Source: Thunnus maccoyii (lineage: Eukaryota; Chordata; Actinopteri; Scombriformes; Scombridae). From it: a stretch of DNA of 64,000 bases. The stretch spans positions 7,103,001-7,167,000 of the forward strand of contig NC_056533.1 of the NCBI RefSeq assembly GCF_910596095.1, given 5' to 3'. Below the pieces are notes generated by a model. It ran no database searches. It was given only the letters and a program-made list of their open reading frames with translations, and had not been told where the DNA came from. A program made the translations under genes and the position numbers. The first letter of the stretch is position 1, and the number at the start of each line of letters is the position of its first letter. Of the stretch, positions 27,001 to 37,323 are shown piece after piece.

Positions 27001-30000
27001 TGGTCTCTGCAAAGCAAGTTAATTCAAATATGATAGTAACATTTGTGTAATGGATCAACATGTACATCTGTTTTTTTGTCTGACTTATCAGACTACAGCG
27101 ACTCTGGCTGCCGAACACTGTGGGAACGTGGTCAGAGTCACATCACCTGCTCCTGTAACCACCTCACATACTTTGCCGTGCTCCTGGTAGGAATGGCCTT
27201 TTTCATCATATGACGTTTAACTATAGAGAGATAATCACAGCAGAGTAGTTGGAAGCTTAGTGAGACTGCACATACAGTAGGAAAGCATCTGAAACTGTTT
27301 TATATGTTTCCATCCATGTAGGGCTGCAACTAAGAATTCATTTCATTATCAATTAATCTGTCGATTACTTTTTTAATTAACTGATAAATGTCAAAAAATA
27401 AAAATGCCAGAAAATAGTTACAAAATACCCATGACATTTTTTCTGACCAACAATTTAAAACCCAAATATATTCAGTTTACAGCGAAATACAACAGAGAAC
27501 ATCCCCAAATCCTCAAATTGGAAATTAGGGAATTCCGGGCAGTTTTGCTGCCTAAGCAATTATGAAAATAGTTTCCAGGTTATTTTCCTAAATAACTACA
27601 GTATACAGCCTATGACTGCCATGACTTGCCAAACATGACACAAATGTAAAATAAATAAATACAAGCCATACTGATTTCAAGTAAATGTACCAATATCCAA
27701 AATTTAAAAAAAAAAACTTACATAAAATTACAAACATATTATCAGCAAAATATTCTGGAATACTGAAGTAAAAGTATCAAAAGTAGAAGTAATCAGATGC
27801 ACAAAGGTGTTTTGTTATTCTATTTATTCTATTATGGGATTATTATTACCAATCCTTAATATGTAAGAAGCAATTGAATGTTAAAGCCAGTGGAAGTGGA
27901 GCCAATTTTAGCTTCGGCATGTACTTTTAGGGAGCATGAATAAAATTGTATTTTAAAAGTCTCTTGTAAATCCTAATCAGTAGTTGTCAATACATACATT
28001 CCTTTACATTTAGTTGTCAGTATTGGAGTACCGTATTTCCTGAAATATAGTTGAGTAGAAGAAGTGTATAATATAAGTAGTATAAGTCACTAAATGTGAT
28101 TATAGAAATGTGTTTATCAAGAGAAGAATCTTGTGTATTTCCTTCACAGGTTTCAGCTTCCACCTCACCTGCAGACAAGAAGGCCCTGGGCTACATCACT
28201 CTAATTGGTTGCAGCATTTCGCTCGTTGCCCTCGTCATCACCGTTGTGCTCTTCTTCTCAAAAAGGTTGTTTATTCATCCCTGGTGGATGGCACCCATCT
28301 CAGCTTTGTCCTTTATCCCTCCCTTGTTTGACTCTTTTCCACTATTTTCTTCTATATCCAGGTATTGCTTAATTTCTTTCTTTCTTTATGACTTTTATCA
28401 CAATATTATTTCATGCAATTTCTTCTTCTTGAATATTATCCCTCCTTTTTTTCTCTTTCATCCATCCCTCCATCCTACCTCCAGTCTGTATGACCTTATT
28501 TTCAATAGAATACTTCTGTCCTTCCTTCTTTACTTCCTTGACATACCCATGAAATCTGCTCATTTTTAGCAAATAACACAGGCCAATTGTCCTCTGTCTG
28601 ACAGAAAGGCCCGTTCAGATGTCTCTATGAAGGTCCACATCAACCTCGCCATTGCCCTGATCCTCCTCAACCTGCACTTCCTCCCCAGTAAAACAGTGGC
28701 AGCACTGTCTTCCAGTGGGTTTTGTCTTTACATGGCACTTTGCCTTCACTACTCCTTGTTGGCCACCTTCAGCTGGATGGCTGTGGAGGGCTTCCACCTC
28801 TACCTTCTCTTAGTCAGAGTCTTCAACATCTACGTACGGAAATATCTGCTCAAACTCAGCTTGGTGGGCTGGGGTGAGTAAAGTCACATCATTTGAATAA
28901 AGCAAATATGTAGAGAAGGTTTTTTACTTTGTATGTAGTAACTTCTGCAGCACTGTGGTCAAATATTTAGTCTCCCTAATTTATAGGGATGGGATATACA
29001 GAATATTAGACGCATCTCAGTATAATCTAAAAACACAAACTACAGCCTCCAAAAATGACCATAAAATAAATGATCACCTTTCTGAACCAGATTCAATAAA
29101 AACTGAACATCATAACCTTCATGAAGGTAGGATTTATTGCAGGTCTAGTTTATTAGGCTGCATTAGCTTTATAAACTGGCAAGTGAGTGTAAGCCTCAGT
29201 TGCTGAAGTTGTGACTGAACCCTTACATGAAAGGATCAATTCTTACCTCATCGTTGTGTTGTAGGTATTCCTGCAGTCATTGTGGCCCTGGTGGTCATCA
29301 TAGACAGAGACGCTTATGGCCGTGTTCCTCTCGACTTCTCTGACCCCAACAGCACCAAAATGTAAGAGAGAGAAGGAACAAAAATTGCAAGCACATGCAA
29401 ATAAGGCTAATAATTAACTGAGTGTTTCAATAAGTGTCTTGCATGTGCTGTATAAATATAACTATAAATATAACTTTTTAATTTATATTTGACTTCCCCC
29501 ACTCCCTCTGTTTGTAGATGCTATATAGGCAATACCACAGTGAAGATGGTAACTACAGTGGGGGTGTACAGCTTGGTGTTTGTCTTTAACCTGATAATGT
29601 TAGTGGTGACAGTCAGACGTGTTGTCAGTCTTCGCCATCACAAAGAGGTACGGGCCAATCCTCACTCTTTGCACTTTGCTGTTCTTGTTTTGATGCACCT
29701 TCATGGTCACTGGATGTCATTCATGTCTTTTAAATTTGTTTAATATGTGCTCATTTAAATCATGGTTGTGCATACAGTCTGCATATGTGAACTACTGTCT
29801 CTCATGGAAAGCCCCCTAAAAAGTGATGCCATAATATTTATATTTATCATTTTAAATAAACTGGAAAAGATAAATGTGCTTCCACACAGCTGGAGTTTTC
29901 TAGACTCGTTGGTGAAGTTCACTGGGCAATGATCTGTGATGAAAAGCAGTTTTGGTGTTTCTGATTGTCTATGACCTGCTAATGTGTCGTACTGCACTAT

Positions 30001-31047
30001 ATTTTGCAAGTTTGGGCAGATTCAACGTGACAGAGCCAAGCGAGACATCTGCACCCTGCTGGGAGTCTCCGTTCTGCTTGGCATCACCTGGGGTCTGATC
30101 TTTTTCTCATTCGGCGACCTTACCACTCCTGGCCTCTACGCCTTCTCCATCCTGAACTCACTGCAAGGTCCGCACAGCCCGCTTCCTCATCTTCAACTCT
30201 ATTCTGTGGTGATGTTACTGTGAACATGACAGAAAGGGTTATATGAGGCAAATCTGTAGAATACATTATGTTTAAAAATGAGGGGAGTATATTCATGTTA
30301 CATTCAAGAAGATTCAGGATGTGGTACATGCTTGTGTTACTTCCATCACTACTGATAGACACACATAACAAGTCTTTGCATTACTACACATGTGTTTGCA
30401 CAATTTAACTTGGCTAAGATAATAAATGGCCAAAGTCTCTGGACTTTTAAGCATAACATTAACAGTTGATGATACCAATCTCTGTTGCACAATAAGGTTA
30501 CACTGCTGTCAGGAAAAACTACATTTAAGCCATTCTCAGTGGTGGATGAAACAAGTACTTTTACCTTAATACATTGTGTACATTTTGCTGCTAATACTTA
30601 TTACTTACTTCTACTTAAGTGGGATTTTTCATACAGGGCTTTTATTTGTAATGGAGTATTTTTACATTCCTGTATTGGTACTTTTCCTAAGTAAAGAATC
30701 TGAATACTTCCTCCACCACTGGCCATTTCACACTACAAATAGTGCAAAAGAGTAAAACACATGCTTGTTTACACAGGATTTTTACCTGACTATTTGTACA
30801 CTGATAAACAGTAAGCTGAGACAGTTAGAATGTAGCGTTGTCCTGTCTGTTTTGTTATTCATCAGAGGCATTTGCATGATTTGCATGACCATCTCCCCCC
30901 TTCTCCTCTCTTAACACTCTCCATCTCGTTTTCTTTCCTTTGACTCTCGCAGGTTTCTTCATCTTCCTGTGGTTCGTGATGTCTTTGAGAAAGACTGAAT
31001 ACCCAGCTTCTAAAACAAGCAGTGAAACACGTAACACCAACAGCTAA
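24002..31047 (+). CDS. Gene A: adhesion G-protein-coupled receptor, ADGRG5/ADGRG3 (GPR114/GPR97)-like, complete, 523 aa
   Basis: Seven-transmembrane adhesion receptor with an autoproteolytic GAIN ectodomain. Exons: 24002-24113, 24199-24274, 24442-24583, 25350-25469, 26613-26729, 26900-26945, 27092-27186, 28150-28265, 28605-28873, 29265-29361, 29518-29647, 30011-30167, 30953-31047. All junctions keep phase and sum to 524 codons. Residues 1 to about 20 form a signal peptide (MKWWFLCWLILSLVSQ). About 110-236 is GAIN, and GPS motif residues Cys211, Trp215, Cys224 and Cys226 precede HL/T (cleavage expected between Leu229 and Thr230). The tethered agonist would start TYFAVLL. TM1 is about 249-272; TM3 carries the conserved FHLYLLLVRVFN block; TM7 ends GFFIFLWFVMSL; the tail is about 20 residues. 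There is no pentraxin/laminin-like domain as in GPR56. TM1 (LIGCSISLVALVITVV) resembles ADGRG5 as I remember it, but G3 versus G5 is not settled. Coupling presumably through heterotrimeric G proteins (family knowledge). Confidence 0.93.
25580..25805. repeat. Near-perfect hairpin-forming inverted repeat in gene A intron 4
   Basis: The left arm, TGTTGACATTGTCAG onward (from 25580), reads through GATAATTCTACTTTGTTTAG and TGTTCCTAATATTTTG. It is mirrored by the right arm (about 25707-25804), which ends CTGACAATGTCAACA. Arms are about 100 bp with a loop of about 20 bp. The motif GTTCCTAATATTTTGTCCAC is shared with a common fish MITE, and a relative fragment (GGTGTTCCTAATTAAGTGGCC) sits at about 25880. 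Confidence 0.85.
27321..27560. repeat. Fish MITE copy (GGGCTGCAACTAA family) in gene A intron 7
   Basis: Starts AGGGCTGCAACTAAGAATTC and continues ATTATCAATTAATCTGTCGA and AATATATTCAGTTTACAGCG. It shares the internal block order with the copy at 9020-9275. The terminal GGGCTGCAACTAA is typical of this non-autonomous family (from memory). Confidence 0.65.
30537..30721. mobile_element. hAT-type MITE with CAGTGGTGGA termini in gene A intron 12
   Basis: Begins CAGTGGTGGATGAAACAAGT and ends CTTCCTCCACCACTG, so the ends are inverted repeats. The flanks GCCATTCT and GCCATTTC agree at six of eight bases, compatible with a decayed 8-bp target-site duplication. The body is the stereotyped TACTTTTAC...ACTTAAGT sequence of a very common fish MITE. 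Confidence 0.75.
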
Positions 31048-32885
31048 GCCTAACACACTAAGATATTTGGTGTGCACATGTGTGTGTGTGTCGGAGGGAT
31101 TCATACTGGAATTATGTCACGTTTGGTGTTATTATTCACAATTACGATAGCGATGTAAAACACGCAGCAGGTAGTAATGTAATGTCACTCTAACATTAAA
31201 AGTTAACATTTTTAGTTATTTTGTTAAAGTTTTGTCATTACTATCATATCACACATCACATCTATGGGAAATTCTTTTACTTCAACCAGCATGCAAACTC
31301 CTGACAGCAAAGCAAGAACTGAGCAACAGTCATTATGGACAAATACAATATGCATGATTGTAACCCTAGTTGTTGGAGTATGTGAGGAGCTCTCTATGAG
31401 GGATATACAAGCATATACTCTCAGACCCTCAGGGATGGAGTGTGAAATAGGTTATCTAACTCTTCTAGGGAGAAGGTTGAAGCCTATCTCAGCATGAGGT
31501 GGATGAAAGTATATATGCAAACTCAAGTGTGTGAGACTAACAAGATAGTGATCAAACTTAAAGTGTCTCAATATTTGCAAGATTTGAAAAAAGTTACTTT
31601 AAAATTTAAAATTTTTATAAATACTGATTTGTGAAACTTTTTTCCCTAAGTGATCTATTTTGTAATATCTCAAATAAAATTTCTACCATGTATATATTTG
31701 ATATTTTTTCAGTGCACCCTCTCTTACATGTCACTTTACATAAACAGTAACAAAGGGAGTATCTTTTGCATCTTTTAGTGGTTTTTCAAACCATGACGCT
31801 ATTGCATATGATATCACATTTCTGTTGACATTTCTGGTTTACTGTGGCAGTGGAGTTTAGACTGTGACGTCAGTTCTCACCTTTTAAACAAGAAACAAAC
31901 TCACCTAGATTAACTATGTTGACATGATAAAAAAATTTTTGCATAAAACAAATACTTCCAGCTGATGGAACACAGGAACGATTGTATTTTACTTTTAAGT
32001 TCCCAATTGTGAGGTTACTCAACCAGCACAGCTCAGGTTTGTCTGGTTCATCCTGTTCACTTCAGAGGTAAGAAGAGAAATTATTCATATCTATGGAGCA
32101 CTATTGTAAGTATTTAAATGTATTTTCCTAAGTGAAAGCACTAAGCATAAAGAGTGCTACAAAGTACTGAAAAGGCTTACATTTTGCAAACATTTTTTTT
32201 AGAATTACTTGTCCAGGTCTAAAGTATGGAGTATTTTTGATCAATTAAGATCAAAGTTGAACATTTTAATTAGTTTTACAGATTTAGAAGAAAGCATCAA
32301 ATTCCCCTTTTGGTGGAACTGTATTACATTATTTTGTCTATTTGGCCTACAATTTGGTGAAACTTAAAAAGCCATGGAAAGAATTTCAAGATTTTTACTG
32401 AATTTTGAATGTTAGATTGTTGCTGTAGTATTAGCATGAGGAAAACTGACCCCATATTTGTCAATATATCTTGGGAATGGACTATGCTGCTATGGCCATG
32501 GGGAGGCTAAGAAAAGAGAGATTATAACAAGAAAGGAAGAAAAAAAACTTCTTAACAAGTAACTTATTGTAGTATTGAATGTTACTTTTTTCTATATACA
32601 GGACAGGAAAACTTGCTATTACATCAATATTTGGGAATTAGGGAGACTCATTTTTACAAAACACTTCATGTTCAGAAAAAAAATGTGTATTATTGTAATC
32701 AACAGAGGCAGTCATATAAGTAGCTTTGTTCTCTAGTCTTGTTTATCCAGTCTCACATTTAAAAGGTATCCTCTTTGGATGTAAATTGATTTGCAACAGA
32801 AGTACACTGAATGCATGAGAACTAAAATGTCACTTTATTCTTGCTTTTTATTTATTCCATCAGTCACACATTCAGAGGATGTACA
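31048..32885. other. Gene A 3' UTR / intergenic spacer
   Basis: No exon-like frames were found. The sequence is AT-rich, with a GT stretch at about 31080 and the AATAAA noted separately. Confidence 0.6.
31673..31678 (+). terminator. Candidate polyadenylation signal for gene A
   Basis: AATAAA lies about 0.6 kb after the gene A stop codon, in AT-rich sequence. Earlier variants may also serve, so the assignment is tentative. Confidence 0.35.
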
Positions 32886-35800
32886 ATGGTTCCCGTACTT
32901 CTGTTACTTCTGCTGCCTAATGCGATGGTCAACCATGGTATGAATTGAACTGGATGGTATTTTGTTCACCAAAAAAACAGCAATGCATCTATTCAAAATA
33001 GATATATTTTATGTATTTCTACCTATTTTTGCTATCTGCCTAGCCTATGCAGTTGAAAACAGCAGTGAAACATCACCCAGTGGGTCATCTAGCACAGCAG
33101 TGAGGTAGTCCTCTGTAACACAACAGATCAGGCTGAGAGCTGGTTCTGTGGAGTTCAAAAAAGACAAAAAATAAGAGCTTGTAACTTGTGCTGCATCATC
33201 TACATACAATAGATCACGGCCAAATCATTGTAGTTTTTGATCTCCAATATAACTCAGCATCTTTCAGGTTTTCCCCAATCATACAGATAAGATGATAATA
33301 GTTGTGTTATTTTGCTTTTGTGTCCTTCATAAGCTCCCCTGAAACTGAAAGACAACAGCCTCAGGTATTAAAGGATGGGTTCACAACTTTTCAAGTGTGT
33401 CTTTAAACAACAGTCAGGTGTCCATATGAACAGTGAAAGAGGTTTTCATCACTATAATCATTCCTCCTGTTCATACTAGCTGTTAAAAGATCCCCTTCAA
33501 ATGTGCTTTCATTGTCAGGGGGCCAAAATCAACAGTCATGACCTCATGCCATAACAGTCATTATGTATAAAGATGCATTCAAAAAGTTGATCTAAAGCTT
33601 ATATGAGGCTTCAGCAGTCTGAGTTAGTCATATCAAGTGGACATCTGCCACATTTACAGTCTTTTTAGCATCAAATTCCCTCTTCGTGTTTCCTGGGACA
33701 GTGTTTCACTGTTGAGCTGTGGTGCAAGTATAGTAACAAAAAGGGCCCCACACCGATACTGGATTTTTGGGGCCGATGCCAACGCTGATATTAGAGAGTA
33801 AAAAATTTTTATATATACATAGACACACATTTTTTGCAATGATCCCTCAAATGTGGTTATCAAACACTTGTGACAAAGATATGTAATGGAGGAAGGATAT
33901 TTTACAGTTTAACAATAAACTTTATTGTTTAAAATGACATCAGTGCACTGAAGCAGTAAACTTTGCTGGGAATTTAATAATTATAAATAACTGCAAATAA
34001 AAAAAACACATAGAACAAAAACATATGTACATATATATTAAACTTGAGTTTATATATATATATATGTATAAATACACTTTGGCACTAAAAAGACTGTAAT
34101 ATTTAAAGATATCTACTGGATTTGACTTATTTGGATGGCTGAAGCTTCATATTAGCTTCAGATAAACTTTTAAATACACTGTTGCACAGAAGGAGGACTG
34201 TGGATTTTGTCCCACATCACTTACATTGTAAGTGCATTATGAAGGAATCTTCTAATGGTAAGTATGAACAGGAGGAATGATTATGGCAAGAAAAACCTAT
34301 TTCAATGTTCATTTAGGCTCCTGACTGTGGTTTTAAGACAGACTTAAGAAATTGAGCCCATCCTTTAAGTTACTTTTTATTGAGAAATAACAAAAAATAA
34401 CATCATAGATTTTGGTTGACTCTTTCAGAAACCAAATAGCACAGAGCTTCTAGTGCTCCAAAGTATTTCAAAGTACTGCATGTCAATTGGAAAACTATCA
34501 CTGGAAGAATATCACTGAGGACAGGTCCGGTTACGTGAAATGCATGATGGGTATATATCCCTGTTCCTTTGACTGCACAGTCAGCAAGCAAGACATGGTT
34601 CAATGGATCATCTGTTTGCCTTGAAACTAAGACAAAAGATCCCAAGGTGTTGTGTATAGCTCACAACAAAGTAAGTACACTCTCTCTGGAGCATACAGCT
34701 GAATCTGTACATACAGGCCTCTAAAACTGGGCAGCACCACAGTATGCCCACCCTGTCTCCTCAAACAGGGCAGCTATATGTCTGCTTGCATTCAGGTGTA
34801 ACAAGTGCTTTAATGTTGTAGTTGGTCAAGGTGGAGTTCATTTAAATGCTATATCTACAGCTGAGTAGTTTAATCAATAACAATGCACCATGTTTTATAA
34901 ACTTATGTGTTTTATATGTAAAATCTCACTCTAAAATTACATAGAGTAACTATAGCTGACAAAAAGATGTAGTGGAGTAAAAAAATACAGCATTCCACTC
35001 TGAGATGTGGTGGAGTACAAGTATAAAGTATCTCAAAACTGTGCTGGTAACAGTTTACAATATGGTACACAAGATTGTCTGAAGTTACTAAGGATTTAGA
35101 ATTATATAATAGATCAATTATTAATAAGTACTTCCCTAATAGCTCAGAAATTACAGATATTTATGAACTGATAATTACCAAATGATTCATTGATATAGTA
35201 TCTTCCAGTCTGTTCTCTAGTAACTCATCATTATCTACTATATAGTCCTCTATTCTGCGTTATTAGGGATATTAATGATTCATCAGTTAATTACAGTACA
35301 GTACTCAATTAATGTACTTTCCACCACTGGTAGATGTACAATATATACTAGTGGTTGTAGTAGTGGAAGTAATGGTAAACATAGCAGTGAAAGGAGGTAA
35401 TGAATTATTACATAATGCTAGAATTACAATGAAATTATGTCAAAGAACAAAACATAGTCATAGCAGTTGAGTGATATATATATATAGCATTATTAATATA
35501 TATTTCTCCATGTTTCTACTTGTTTTCATTTCTACCTCCACCCTTTAGTTCACCAGCTGCACAGGAACCAATCAGCCAGAGGATAGTGCTATTATAAGCA
35601 AGTTAACATTTAGGCCAATATCTTCTCAGTTATATTGTATAGGCAACAAAATATAACAGCATGGTATGAAAGAAATACAAATCATCATCATCATTATCAA
35701 ATGCATCCACTCTAGATAACATCTACTCTAACAGAGTTGATGGTCATAGTCATGATGTTAAAATTAGCAGTAGTTAATATTGTGCAAGTTTCCTGTTTGA

Positions 35801-36158
35801 CATTGTTGCTTTCACATTCTTCTGCAGTACAGAAAGAGAGATTATCTATAACATCATGCCAATGTTCAAACTGGAGAATGGCAGCTCTGTGAACTCCAGC
35901 CTGAAGGCCTTGTCTCTGAATGTAGTCAACATCAGTGAGACTCACCTCAACTCTACAGGAAACAACTTCAGGATCCAGATAGAAGCTCCACAGGTGCACA
36001 AACTGTGATAAAGGCAGATGTAACAGTGATGACAGATGATAGACAACATGTTGAGAAATATAACAGTGCCTTATCACACCTGCTTTTAGTCAGTGTCTGC
36101 TGTGCTCATAAATACTGACAGGTTTGATTATGACATAGTGAGCCATAATACTGATTAC

Positions 36159-36223
<65 letters not shown>

Positions 36224-36375
36224 CTGTGTGTCCTTGCTTGACATCAACTTGTAACATCCACTGTTAGCTGCTGCCTCAGAACCAGTCATTTGTCCCCGAG
36301 ATTTGGCTGCCTGTGGACGCCCTGCGCACCATCCCGCAGCATAAGTTTCCTTCACCGACCTATGAGCACTATTGA
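32886..36375 (+). CDS. Gene B: truncated ADGRG-like ectodomain, four exons, 128 aa, no transmembrane segments
   Basis: Exons: 32886-32937, 33044-33104, 35828-35993, 36268-36375. All are GT-AG and in phase, ending at TGA (36373-36375). Residues 1 to about 16 form a signal peptide (MVPVLLLLLLPNAMVN). A short Ser/Thr-rich linker follows, then SLKALSLNVVNISETHLN, which aligns by position with the gene A exon 3 GAIN segment. Then comes VPEIWLPVDALRTIP, which matches the PxxxxIPPSALQRI block of the neighbouring receptors. Sequons are dense (NSS, NGS, NSS, NIS, NST, NQS). The remaining GAIN, the GPS and all TM exons are missing, and the reading frame closes shortly after the LPVDALRTIP block. A polyadenylation hexamer follows 35 bp later. 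It is either a small secreted receptor-derived protein or a 3'-truncated pseudogene whose remaining frame happens to be intact. Expression data would decide. Confidence 0.6.
33415..34350. mobile_element. Foldback element copy, interrupted by AT-rich sequence, in gene B intron 2
   Basis: The left half (about 33415-33735) and right half (about 34075-34350) reproduce the two arms of the 22625-23215 element. Examples are GAGTTAGTCATATCAAGTGG and ACAGTCTTTTTAGCATCAAA on the left, and GGCACTAAAAAGACTGTAAT on the right. About 340 bp of unrelated AT-rich DNA separates them. Confidence 0.65.
36160..36222 (+). repeat. (GT)n microsatellite in gene B intron 3
   Basis: About 31 consecutive GT repeats, 45 bp upstream of gene B exon 4. 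Confidence 0.97.
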
Positions 36376-36410
36376 ATATTGTAGCATACATGTGCTTTTG
36401 ATTACATTCT

Positions 36411-36416
36411 AATAAA
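36411..36416 (+). terminator. Candidate polyadenylation signal of gene B
   Basis: AATAAA begins 36 bases after the last base of the gene B stop codon. It fits a functional 3' end for the truncated transcript. Confidence 0.45.
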
Positions 36417-36689
36417 TCCATATAGAAGAATGATCAAGTGTTAGTGTTTGCAAATAGTTTTTGTAACAACCTGTGAAATCATATATGTAAATGAGAATTC
36501 AGATGATACATTAAAGAGTGTGTAAATAACCAAGTGTGAATTTCATTTTCTTATGTATGTTGCCAACTGGAAAACATTATGAAATACATGTTTGAGTTCT
36601 GCTTCTGCAGCAAGAGGTAAGCGTCACAACATGTTAGACATTATACATCAAATGACTTTTTGTTTGAACTTGCATCTATGGGAAAATAG

Positions 36690-36965
36690 TAACATTGAAA
36701 ATATTTCAATATGTCCAGTACTTTGGTTTATGACCAAATACTGCAAAATAACCATTCCCATCAGCCTCAGTTGTACTTTGTGTTTAGTGCTAATTAGCAA
36801 ATGACATCAAAGCATGCTAACATACTAAACTGAGATGACTGAGAATATTGACTATGCCAGCTTACCATCCGCATGTTAGCTTTGTCATTGTGAGCATGTT
36901 AGCACCATTGTGCCTATAGCACCTCAGAAAGCTTCTAGCATAGCTGTAGTCTTGTTTCTATGAAC
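36690..36965. repeat. Teleost interspersed repeat (GCATGTTAGC-rich MITE-like)
   Basis: Blocks TTTATGACCAAATACTGCAA, CCCATCAGCCTCAGTTGTAC, CATGCTAACATACTAAACTG and GAGCATGTTAGCACCATTG form a well-known fish repeat. It contains inverted copies of GCTAACAT/ATGTTAGC. Family naming is from memory. Confidence 0.55.
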
Positions 36966-37323
36966 AACTTGAGTGCTGACTGTGAATTACCTGGCGTTAC
37001 AGTGTTCCTTGCTGAAGATAAGTTTTTTGCTGTCAATGATAATTCTTTAAAATAATTAAATAGTGATTGCTTAGCTCAGTCCACCATGATTGAGATGAAG
37101 TTTCCATACTGAAATATAATACTGCAAAACAAGTTCAGGACAAAGGTGACACTCCAGTGGTAGAAAAAGGAAAAGAATCACCTCATTTCTTTTGTTATTT
37201 TGGTGAATTTTATTCACAACTGACAAAACTGTTGACCCATTTAATTAGTGCAGGAAACAAAAACAGTAAAATAAAATATAAAGAAAATTGAAAAGGAAAA
37301 AGTGTGAAAATGAGAATAACAAC

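Noticed and set aside
29482..29745. Gene A exon 11 as a separate intron-less ORF running to 29743
   Set aside because: The part after 29647 follows a GTACGG donor and loses receptor similarity. The exon ends at HHKE and joins 30011 in phase.
36592..36620. Possible 6-bp micro-exon (TTCTGCAG CAAGAG GTAAGC) after gene B
   Set aside because: Acceptor and donor look good by chance, but a two-codon exon cannot be supported without transcripts, and gene B already ends upstream.
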